From Candidatus Woesearchaeota archaeon (lineage in GTDB: Archaea; Nanobdellota; Nanobdellia; Woesearchaeales; ARS49): a DNA stretch of 9,419 bases. Positions 5,135 through 9,419 of the stretch are shown piece after piece. Numbering within the stretch: the first letter of the stretch is position 1; each line of letters begins with the position of its first letter. The stretch covers positions 1 through 9,419 of the forward strand of contig DAOVMP010000007.1 in the NCBI GenBank assembly GCA_030630695.1, given 5' to 3'. A program made the position numbers and the translations under genes. The notes beneath the pieces were generated by a model. That model saw only the letters and a program-made list of their open reading frames with translations. It searched no databases and had not been told where the DNA came from.

Positions 5135-5287
5135 ATGACAGATTATGAAGGAAGATGTATGAAGTGTAAAAAACAGGTTAAGATGAAAGATCCTAAAGTC
5201 GTTGTTATGAAAAACAAGATGAAAGCAGCGAAAGGCACTTGCCCTAAGTGTGGAACAAAAGTTTTTAGGATTATTGGAAAGGCATAA
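5135..5287 (+). CDS. DUF5679 zinc-ribbon protein (50 aa)
   Basis: The ORF encodes a 50-aa protein with the whole DUF5679 pattern. CxxC at Cys8/Cys11 in YEGRCMKCKKQV is followed by a basic KMKDPKVVVMKNKMKAAKG linker, CxxCG at Cys36/Cys39 (TCPKCGTKVFRI) and a GKA end. The two CxxC pairs should bind one zinc. Family members are tiny stand-alone proteins found in many archaea and some bacteria. Their role is not established; nucleic-acid or ribosome binding is a reasonable guess from the zinc ribbon and positive charge. It has its own promoter (5079-5087) and ribosome site GGGGTGA (5123-5129). A T9 run (5301-5309) follows. Length is normal for the family, so it is complete. Confidence 0.88.
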   Translation: MTDYEGRCMKCKKQVKMKDPKVVVMKNKMKAAKGTCPKCGTKVFRIIGKA

Positions 5288-5300
5288 TTGCCTTCCCTTA

Positions 5301-5309
5301 TTTTTTTTT
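5301..5309 (+). terminator. T9 terminator after DUF5679
   Basis: A run of nine T follows the DUF5679 stop by 13 bases. A weak CCCT/AGGG pairing flanks it (5295-5298 with 5313-5316). The next gene has its own promoter 25 bases downstream, which supports termination here. Confidence 0.5.
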
Positions 5310-5331
5310 CTAGGGCATTTTTGTATCAAAC

Positions 5332-5346
5332 AATTTATATACTAGT
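5332..5346 (+). promoter_or_regulatory. TATA box of the 39-aa ORF, shared 15-mer
   Basis: AATTTATATACTAGT contains a strong TATA box (5334-5342) and predicts a start near 5362. The identical 15 bases occur at 7841-7855 as the promoter of the winged-helix gene. Confidence 0.6.
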
Positions 5347-5380
5347 CTGTTCTATAATATCTTTGTGGGGTGATATTAGA

Positions 5381-5500
5381 ATGAAACCTGAGTTAAAGGT
5401 TCATCTTAGGAAAAACATTCGTAGTAATATTCTGGAAAACTCAAGAATAGAAAACTTAGATTTAGCTATAGAAATTGCTAGAAGATGGTCTAGGCTTTAG
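5381..5500 (+). CDS. 39-aa basic protein, unknown function
   Basis: The ORF reads MKPELKVHLRKNIRSNILEN followed by SRIENLDLAIEIARRWSRL. A longer version from 5288 is rejected, since it would begin before the T9 terminator and the promoter. Expression signals are convincing: a TATA box at 5334-5342 and GGGGTGA (5367-5373) seven bases before the ATG, nearly the same leader as DUF5679. The protein is two short amphipathic helices, strongly basic, with an Arg-Arg-Trp near the end; there is no Cys and no membrane segment. It may bind nucleic acid or a partner protein. I know no family for it. Directly downstream is the hairpin cluster at 5546-5662. Confidence 0.6.
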   Translation: MKPELKVHLRKNIRSNILENSRIENLDLAIEIARRWSRL

Positions 5501-5545
5501 TTGGAGTGAGATCTTTAATTATTTATTCTATTTAGTATTTTAGCA

Positions 5546-5662
5546 AATTTCCAAAACGTAAAAAATACTATGTATTTTTTGGCTTCTAAAAAGCCACGCT
5601 TTTTAGAAACATAAGAAAATACTGCATTTTCTTGGCTTTGGAAATTCCTTGAATTTCCAAAA
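5546..5662. repeat. Cluster of four adjacent hairpins in an intergenic region
   Basis: This non-coding stretch between 5501 and 5732 holds four back-to-back perfect inverted repeats. H1 is 5560-5580 (AAAAAATAC/GTATTTTTT, loop TAT). H2 is 5584-5608 (TTCTAAAAAGC/GCTTTTTAGAA, loop CAC). H3 is 5613-5633 (AAGAAAAT/ATTTTCTT, loop ACTGC). H4 is 5638-5662 (TTTGGAAATTC/GAATTTCCAAA, loop CTT). The 3' arm of H4, AATTTCCAAAAC, is also present at 5546-5557, before H1, so the GGAAATT arm can instead pair upstream and enclose H1-H3 as a multi-branch junction. H1 and H3 plus the GGCTT after each are imperfect copies 54 bases apart. It could be a terminator array, a structured RNA or a palindromic mobile element; it lies upstream of the next TATA box (5665). 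Confidence 0.75.
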
Positions 5663-5664
5663 CA

Positions 5665-5673
5665 TTTATATAT
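5665..5673 (+). promoter_or_regulatory. TATA box of the three-gene Cys-rich paralogue operon
   Basis: TTTATATAT directly follows hairpin H4 and predicts a start near 5695. The leader of about 38 bases ends in the strong site GAGAGGTGA (5718-5726), six bases before the ATG at 5733. Confidence 0.6.
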
Positions 5674-5732
5674 CAGTAGTGTGAAATGTATACTAATTTA
5701 GTATTAATGATGAAAAAGAGAGGTGAATACAG

Positions 5733-6059
5733 ATGGACCTTAAGAATAACCCATTAGCGATTTTAGCAATCGTCACTGTAATCGGCGTGGCAAGTTTAAT
5801 GGTACTGTATAATGCAGCACCATCAGGACAAGTTGCAGTTAGAATAGGTGGTCAAAAGCTCTATGGAGCTTCAGGTATGGCATATTCTACAGGACCTGCT
5901 ATGTATTGTGAAACAGCAATACAGTATGGTCGTGTTCCTGTAGGATTTGATTATGAAGCAGCTCCTAGCGACGCAATACATCGATTTGGAATGGATAAAT
6001 GCGTTGATGCAAGAGATATAGTCGGGTACTATTGTTGTAGTGCTGAAAATCTTTATTAA
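5733..6059 (+). CDS. Membrane-anchored four-cysteine protein, paralogue 1
   Basis: This 108-aa protein has a short charged start (MDLKNN), one membrane helix at about residues 7-27 (PLAILAIVTVIGVASLMVLY) and a C-terminal domain. Lys before the helix predicts N-inside, so the domain should be outside the cell. After KLYGASGMAY (42-51) comes the cysteine domain: Cys59-Glu, P69-x-G71-x-D-Y-E (70s), H83-R-F-G86, Cys90-Val-Asp and G98-Y-Y-C101-C102. Spacing is C-x30-C-x10-CC, shared exactly or within one residue with the next two genes. Two disulfides are likely. The start follows from GAGAGGTGA at 5718-5726. It is first in the operon, 28 bases before paralogue 2. No known family, lipobox or class III signal motif is recognised. 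It is the shortest of the three and has no tail after CC beyond SAENLY. Confidence 0.8.
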   Translation: MDLKNNPLAILAIVTVIGVASLMVLYNAAPSGQVAVRIGGQKLYGASGMAYSTGPAMYCETAIQYGRVPVGFDYEAAPSDAIHRFGMDKCVDARDIVGYYCCSAENLY

Positions 6060-6087
6060 AGATAAGAAAATATAGAGGTGAAATCAA

Positions 6088-6483
6088 ATGAAAGACAAGA
6101 GCCTTTCCTATGTAATCTTGGGTATTGTAGCTGTTATTGCTGTAGTTGGTCTTGTACTATTATTCAAGACTGCGATGAGTGGTGATGCAGTTGTTAGACT
6201 CGGTCAAAGAATGTATGGCGGAGCAGGATTAGCTTACCAATCCCCTGTATTGCAGTGTGAGGACTTGATTGGCAGTGGCCAGGTTCCTGCGGGGATGGAT
6301 TATGAAACATCTATGTATATGGATGTTCTTAACAGATTCGGTCCATCCAATTGTGTTGATGCTAGACATCTTAATGGTTACTGGTGCTGTAGCACTAAAA
6401 ATGTAGATGTTATTACTGGCAAAGGTACTAGCGGTCAAAACGTTGGAAGAGCAATCGAGAACGCACCAAGCTTTTACTATTAA
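6088..6483 (+). CDS. Membrane-anchored four-cysteine protein, paralogue 2
   Basis: This 131-aa paralogue has a membrane helix at about residues 8-26 (YVILGIVAVIAVVGLVLLF) after MKDKSLS, so N-inside topology with an exposed domain. RMYGGAGLAY (41-50) matches paralogue 1. The cysteine domain runs Cys57-Glu-Asp, VPAGMDYE (66-73), NRFG (82-85), Cys89-Val-Asp-Ala-Arg, GYW-Cys100-Cys101: spacing C-x31-C-x10-CC. A 30-residue Gly/Ser/Asn-rich tail (102-131) follows the CC pair and is unique to this copy. GAGGTGA (6075-6081) lies six bases before the ATG. A nine-T run just after the stop could partly terminate transcription before paralogue 3. Function is unknown; a surface or cell-contact role is an inference from topology and disulfide pattern. 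Confidence 0.8.
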   Translation: MKDKSLSYVILGIVAVIAVVGLVLLFKTAMSGDAVVRLGQRMYGGAGLAYQSPVLQCEDLIGSGQVPAGMDYETSMYMDVLNRFGPSNCVDARHLNGYWCCSTKNVDVITGKGTSGQNVGRAIENAPSFYY

Positions 6484-6484
6484 T

Positions 6485-6493
6485 TTTTTTTTT
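6485..6493 (+). terminator. T9 run between paralogues 2 and 3
   Basis: A nine-T run follows the paralogue 2 stop directly. No clear TATA box precedes paralogue 3, so it is probably reached by read-through, and the run may reduce its expression compared with the first two genes. Confidence 0.35.
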
Positions 6494-6521
6494 ATTAATT
6501 TTAGAACGAGGTGAAAAATAA

Positions 6522-6962
6522 ATGGTGAAAAACAATTTTATAATTTTAGGACTTGTAGCTGTCATTGCAGTTGTTGGTTTTGTTATGATGTTTACTGCGG
6601 TTCCAACATCAAATGTCCCTTTGATGACTTCTAAAGTGTATGGCGGAGCAGTTAAAGGAGTTCAAATGCCTTATTATGAAGACAGAGTTGTTCTGGTTAA
6701 TAGGGGAGATAGTGTTGATATAATTGATATTAGCACAGTTACAAATAGAATTCCTAGCCAATCTGCTTTGATGAATAGAGAACCATCAAAAGCTTTGAGT
6801 TTGTTAGACAGTTGTGAAGGATTGATTATTCAGGATCAACTCCCTGCAGGTTATATTTACGAAGCAGGATGGTCAGAAGTTACAAACAGATACGGCGGAC
6901 ATAACTGCATTGACATGACAGCATGGATTGGACAATGGTGCTGTCAAAGAGATAGGATTTAA
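6522..6962 (+). CDS. Membrane-anchored four-cysteine protein, paralogue 3 with insertion
   Basis: This 146-aa paralogue has a membrane helix at about residues 6-25 (FIILGLVAVIAVVGFVMMF), close to that of paralogue 2. KVYGGA (38-43) matches the others, but about 40 extra residues (roughly 45-90) are inserted before the first cysteine, including a strand-rich DRVVLVNRGDSVDIIDISTV segment. The cysteine domain is intact: Cys98-Glu-Gly, LPAGYIYE (107-114), NRYG (122-125), Cys129-Ile-Asp, GQW-Cys140-Cys141, spacing C-x30-C-x10-CC. It ends five residues after CC. GAGGTGA (6508-6514) lies seven bases before the ATG; the predicted protein begins MVKNN. It is last in the operon and followed by T-runs. 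Divergence of length with a fixed cysteine frame suggests selection on the disulfide domain. Confidence 0.8.
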   Translation: MVKNNFIILGLVAVIAVVGFVMMFTAVPTSNVPLMTSKVYGGAVKGVQMPYYEDRVVLVNRGDSVDIIDISTVTNRIPSQSALMNREPSKALSLLDSCEGLIIQDQLPAGYIYEAGWSEVTNRYGGHNCIDMTAWIGQWCCQRDRI

Positions 6963-6966
6963 TTAA

Positions 6967-7004
6967 TTTTTTTATTTTTAATTTACAATGTTTTAATTTT
7001 TTTT
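6967..7004 (+). terminator. T-run terminators after the paralogue operon
   Basis: Several T-runs (about 6967-6973, 6975-6979 and 6997-7004) follow the stop of paralogue 3 and precede the TATA box of the next gene. This is a typical archaeal operon end. Confidence 0.5.
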
Positions 7005-7011
7005 GCATAAG

Positions 7012-7020
7012 GTTTAAATA
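7012..7020 (+). promoter_or_regulatory. TATA box of the 251-aa ORF
   Basis: GTTTAAATA predicts a transcription start near 7040 and a leader of under 20 bases to the ATG at 7058, with no Shine-Dalgarno sequence. Confidence 0.5.
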
Positions 7021-7057
7021 ATAGATATAGAATTCTTTCTTCCATATAGAGAATAAT

Positions 7058-7813
7058 ATGATACCAAAAGATAATATTTCATTGGCGAAAAAGCTTCTTA
7101 ATAGGCTTATCAAAAAAATCAAACCAAAAGAAAAATATGACGAAGTTATACAAAAAATTGCAAATCAAACAAAAAAAGAAATAATTAATACTTATTCTTG
7201 TTCTAAGAACGGAATATTTGCTGTTTTTGGGAAAGACGGATTTTTTGTTTTTAAAGAAAAAAAAGAACAAGGCAAGAAGTTATTAGCAAGGATTTCAAGA
7301 AAAATATGCAAAAAATATAAGGCGATTGTTATAACCGGGAATAGATTATATTATTATACTCGAGGTAAGGTTAAGAGTCAAAAAAATATTATAAATTTAA
7401 TTATTAATGTTGCAAAGGAAAATAAGCCTGTTTGGAGAGCAAATTTTTCAAAAATACTGGGGTATATTCCCGACAAAGCAGTTTTTCTTATAGATAAAGA
7501 AAGATCCGCAAGCCAACATGAAGAAGCATCATTTCATAATGAAGAAAAGAGCAGGGGTCTGGCAGTTATTATATTTTCAAGAAAATTTCAACCATGTAAG
7601 TACTCTGTGCAAAGAAGGTTAGGTCGTTTAGTTTATAATATGTGTAATACCTCGGAATATGAGAATTGCACAAGAAAGAAATCCAAATGTTTTACAAAAA
7701 AATTAAAAATAAATCCTACTACTATGGAACCGTTTATTACTAAGAAAACTCATAGTGTTATATTTGTCGAAAATATAAATGACATCGAAGATATCATTAT
7801 AAATCATTTATAA
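7058..7813 (+). CDS. 251-aa basic protein with six cysteines, unknown function
   Basis: I do not recognise the family. The protein is basic and probably cytoplasmic. Residues 1-45 are helical (LAKKLLNRLIKKIKPKEKYD). Residues 52-66 and 89-101 alternate strands (GIFAVFGKDGFFVF; AIVITGNRLYYYT), suggesting an alpha/beta domain. A linker follows (about 148-165, with SASQHEEASFHNEE). The C-terminal half has AVIIFSRKFQPCKYSVQRR (169-187) and a cysteine group at 196, 204 and 211, with Cys180 before it, which could form a four-Cys metal site. The last strand-helix is THSVIFVENINDIEDIIINH. There are no obvious nucleotide-binding or nuclease motifs. It has its own promoter and no operon partner, lying between the Cys-rich operon and the winged-helix gene. 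Codon use matches its neighbours. Confidence 0.7.
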   Translation: MIPKDNISLAKKLLNRLIKKIKPKEKYDEVIQKIANQTKKEIINTYSCSKNGIFAVFGKDGFFVFKEKKEQGKKLLARISRKICKKYKAIVITGNRLYYYTRGKVKSQKNIINLIINVAKENKPVWRANFSKILGYIPDKAVFLIDKERSASQHEEASFHNEEKSRGLAVIIFSRKFQPCKYSVQRRLGRLVYNMCNTSEYENCTRKKSKCFTKKLKINPTTMEPFITKKTHSVIFVENINDIEDIIINHL

Positions 7814-7840
7814 AGAAACTACTAAAAAACATTTGAGTAA

Positions 7841-7855
7841 AATTTATATACTAGT
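7841..7855 (+). promoter_or_regulatory. TATA box of the winged-helix gene, shared 15-mer
   Basis: AATTTATATACTAGT is identical over 15 bases to 5332-5346. It predicts a start near 7871 and a leader of about 43 bases, ending in GAAGGTGA (7904-7911) shortly before the ATG at 7915. Confidence 0.6.
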
Positions 7856-7914
7856 TATGTTTTACTAATATTATTGCCATTTATTTGTTCGCCTCCAGAA
7901 ATAGAAGGTGAATC

Positions 7915-8250
7915 ATGATGTGTGATAAAAAAAGTATTTTTAATAAAATAAATCAAGTATCTCTTCTGGCTAATGAAATTAGATTTAAATTAGTTTTGGC
8001 TCTATTCAATTCTGATATGCGCGTTGGCAGTCAAAAAATCGGATCTAATTCTCATACCTTTACTGAATTATCTAGTATCGTAAATGTAGAAGGGCCTGAT
8101 TTAAACTATCATATAAGTATTTTAAAATCTAGCAATTTAATCGAAAAAGATAAGAAGGTATATCATATTACTGATACCGGCAAGAATGTTTTGAAAATGT
8201 TTGGTGTTAATTCTACAATGGTTAGGGCAGAAATTAAAAAATTACAATAA
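7915..8250 (+). CDS. ArsR-like winged-helix transcriptional regulator
   Basis: The 111-aa protein has one winged-helix domain. Helix 1 contains LLANEIRFKLVLAL (17-30), the family's L-x-x-xxR-xx-I/L-L pattern. The HTH is HTFTELSSIVNVEGPDLNYHISILKSSNLI (47-76), whose recognition helix carries LNYHISIL, very like the LSxHLxxL of ArsR-type and related archaeal regulators. The wing is EKDKKVYHITDTGKNVLKMF (77-96). There is no CxC metal motif, so metal sensing is not indicated. An unusual polar loop (RVGSQKIGSNS, 36-46) separates helix 1 from the HTH. The start may be ATG 7915 or ATG 7918; GAAGGTGA precedes both. It is followed 24 bases later by a 71-aa ORF that is probably co-transcribed. Targets are unknown. 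Confidence 0.85.
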   Translation: MMCDKKSIFNKINQVSLLANEIRFKLVLALFNSDMRVGSQKIGSNSHTFTELSSIVNVEGPDLNYHISILKSSNLIEKDKKVYHITDTGKNVLKMFGVNSTMVRAEIKKLQ

Positions 8251-8274
8251 TGTAGAAGTTAGAGTACTATTAAT

Positions 8275-8490
8275 ATGACTATTCAAACCAACAATAAAGT
8301 AGAACTTCCTTTGAAATATGGGCCTATTGGTAAAATTAAGGATGCAAAAGTAATAGATGATATTCTATCACAAATGAAAGACGAATATGTTGCATGTGAT
8401 TTTCTCAATAGAACTGTTGGCGGAGTAACAAGTGCATTGGTTCCTCAACAAGAAGCACAAAATAGATTCAAACAAGATCACTCAAGGTAG
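8275..8490 (+). CDS. 71-aa protein of unknown function, downstream of the winged-helix gene
   Basis: The ORF begins 24 bases after the regulator stop with no own promoter or good ribosome site, so it is probably on the same transcript. The product is soluble: a polar start, LPLKYGPIGKIKDAKVIDDI (11-30) and SQMKDEYVACDFLNRTVGGV (32-51), then a polar Gln-rich tail (PQQEAQNRFKQ). Amino-acid composition is balanced rather than Lys-rich, which supports real coding. I recognise no family. It may be a partner or effector of the regulator. Nothing coding is supported in 8491-8607 beyond it. Confidence 0.5.
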   Translation: MTIQTNNKVELPLKYGPIGKIKDAKVIDDILSQMKDEYVACDFLNRTVGGVTSALVPQQEAQNRFKQDHSR

Positions 8491-8607
8491 GATGCAAGCG
8501 ATGAGAAATTAATGAAAATCTACACAAAAAAAGACCTAAGAATACAAAAATCATATCTTCTTACAAAATAGTAATAAAACAGAGGAAATCCATAACAATC
8601 TAACGTT

Positions 8608-9419
8608 TTACTTTTTAATAATCCCAAACCCGATCAATCGCCATCTTTGTCCTAAACGCCGAGAAATTGTCATTTTTGCTCCGACTTCTGCACAGACTGG
8701 TTTTCTTAATGTGCATTTGATGGATTTCTTGCTAATATCTTGAACAACTCCGACTGTTGCTGCTGAATTAACATTTAACATTAAGAATTCTCCTTTTTTG
8801 ATTGGTTCTACAACTAATTTGTCTTTTGCTCCTACAACTCTTTTTAATAAATGAGGTTCTAAATCGATTTCATTCCATACAGGAGGTAGTTTTCCAGGGT
8901 GTCCGATTACACTTCCTACTAATTGATCTGATTTTACAATTGTAGGATCTAGTGTAGTCATTATTCCCATGCTTCCGCCAGGAGTTATTTCTTTTAATTT
9001 AGAACCGCCGGCGATTATGCTTGTGATTTTTGTTTTGAGAGCTTTCCATTTTTTTCCATCTAAATAACCGGGTAGTATTTCTATTTCATCTTCTTGTTTT
9101 AGTTTTCCTTGTTTTATTGTTCCTCCTAATACTCCGCCTTGTAATTTTTCTATTGTTGATCCTGGTTTGTTAATATCAAAACTTCGAGCAACTAGCATTA
9201 TTGGATTTTTATTCAAGTCTCTTTTTGGTGTTGGAAATGTTTCTTGTATCGTTTTTACTAAAATATCCATGTTAATAGAATGTAAAGCAGACATTGGTAT
9301 GATTGGTGCGTCTTTAAATATTGTTGTTTTTAGAAATTTTTTGATTTGTTTGTAATTTGCAATTGCTTTTTCTTCTGGTACTAGATCGATTTTGTTTTGT
9401 ATTACTATTATTTTGTTTA
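8608..9419 (-). CDS. eif2g: Translation initiation factor aIF2 subunit gamma (partial, N-terminus outside the window)
   Basis: The reading frame is open to the right edge at 9419, so the visible 269 residues are the C-terminal part of a protein of about 410 aa. The GTPase G4 motif NKID is visible near 9394-9383, and the G5-like SALHSINMDIL at about 9291-9259 (MSALH beginning at 9294). These are followed by beta-barrel domains II (GGVLGGTIKQGKLKQEDEIEILPG, ITPGGSMGIMT) and III (DQLVGSVIGHPGKLPPVW, LMLNVNSAATVGVV, RRLGQRWRLIGFGII). Those are classic eIF2 gamma sequences. aIF2 gamma binds GTP and initiator Met-tRNA and, with alpha and beta, delivers it to the small subunit. The ATG at 9294 is internal (it is part of the G5 region) and not the start. 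The gene converges on the winged-helix pair. Confidence 0.96.
   Translation of the reverse strand, partial: NKIIVIQNKIDLVPEEKAIANYKQIKKFLKTTIFKDAPIIPMSALHSINMDILVKTIQETFPTPKRDLNKNPIMLVARSFDINKPGSTIEKLQGGVLGGTIKQGKLKQEDEIEILPGYLDGKKWKALKTKITSIIAGGSKLKEITPGGSMGIMTTLDPTIVKSDQLVGSVIGHPGKLPPVWNEIDLEPHLLKRVVGAKDKLVVEPIKKGEFLMLNVNSAATVGVVQDISKKSIKCTLRKPVCAEVGAKMTISRRLGQRWRLIGFGIIKK

Larger units (their letters stand above)
5530..5705. repeat. 10-bp direct repeat flanking the hairpin cluster
   Basis: ATTTAGTATT occurs at 5530-5539 and again at 5696-5705, on either side of the hairpin cluster. It could be a target-site duplication or a pair of regulator sites. In DNA this AT-rich, chance is also possible. 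The right copy coincides with the predicted transcription start of the operon at 5733. Confidence 0.35.

Noticed and set aside
5288..5380. N-terminal extension of the 39-aa ORF starting at 5288 with a hydrophobic stretch that looks like a signal peptide.
   Set aside because: It spans a T9 terminator, a TATA box and the leader; the ATG at 5381 has a well-placed GGGGTGA.
5546..5662. CRISPR-like repeat array.
   Set aside because: The units are palindromes of different sequence without regular spacers, there are only two imperfect copies of any unit, and no cas genes are present.
5706..5712. ATGATGA, a match to the C box of C/D sRNAs.
   Set aside because: No D box (CTGA) or C'/D' pair lies at the right distance, and the site is inside the leader of the gene at 5733.
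8512..8571. 19-codon frame starting MKIYTKK, reminiscent of the first residues of PduO-type cobalamin adenosyltransferases.
   Set aside because: The similarity ends after about seven residues, the frame stops at once, and there is no trace of the rest of such a gene. It is best seen as chance in A-rich DNA.
8608..9294. aIF2 gamma starting at the ATG at 9294.
   Set aside because: The frame is open upstream to the window edge and encodes the G4 motif NKID and its context, so 9294 is an internal Met and the gene is cut by the window end.

Overview
The window comes from an archaeon. It carries ribosomal protein eL21, RNA polymerase subunit Rpo4 (RpoF), the C-terminal two thirds of aIF2 gamma, a single-domain ZPR1 zinc-finger protein, a DUF655 HhH protein, a DUF5679 zinc ribbon and an archaeal-type SepF. 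Most genes have a TATA box of the TTTATATA/TTTAAATA kind about 25-30 bases before either the start codon (leaderless mRNA) or a short leader with a GAGGTGA/GGGGTGA ribosome site. The DNA is very AT-rich, the proteins are small and rich in Lys and Ile, and spacing is tight. This fits a DPANN-type lineage (Woesearchaeota/Pacearchaeota-like), but that placement is an inference from style, not a phylogenetic result.

Layout. Bases 1-119 hold no supported gene except a promoter. At 120-767 is a protein with two Fis-type helix-turn-helix segments. At 806-1338 a DUF4258-type toxin overlaps a YgiT-zinc-finger/AbrB-type antitoxin by ATGA, with a 12-bp perfect palindrome over the predicted transcription start. 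The minus strand then runs from 3576 down to 1340: sepF, a 99-aa unknown, ZPR1, a 58-aa coiled-coil ORF and an endonuclease V homologue that has lost catalytic residues. Divergent from sepF is the plus-strand information-processing block eL21-rpoF (ATGA overlap) and DUF655, followed by DUF5679 and a 39-aa basic protein, each with its own promoter.

Bases 5530-5705 are an intergenic cluster of four adjacent hairpins framed by a 10-bp direct repeat. After it comes a three-gene operon (5733-6962) of paralogous secreted or surface proteins: one N-terminal membrane helix plus a strictly spaced four-cysteine domain ending in a CC pair. I do not recognise this family, and it is the best candidate here for something undescribed. 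Then come a 251-aa Cys-containing protein of unknown function (7058-7813), a winged-helix regulator (7915-8250) with a 71-aa partner ORF (8275-8490), and the aIF2 gamma gene, convergent with them and running off the right edge.

How the genes fit together: eL21, Rpo4, DUF655, ZPR1 and aIF2 gamma are core translation/transcription functions; SepF is the membrane anchor of the FtsZ ring. The toxin-antitoxin pair, degenerate EndoV, hairpin cluster, Cys-rich paralogues and winged-helix pair are the accessory content.
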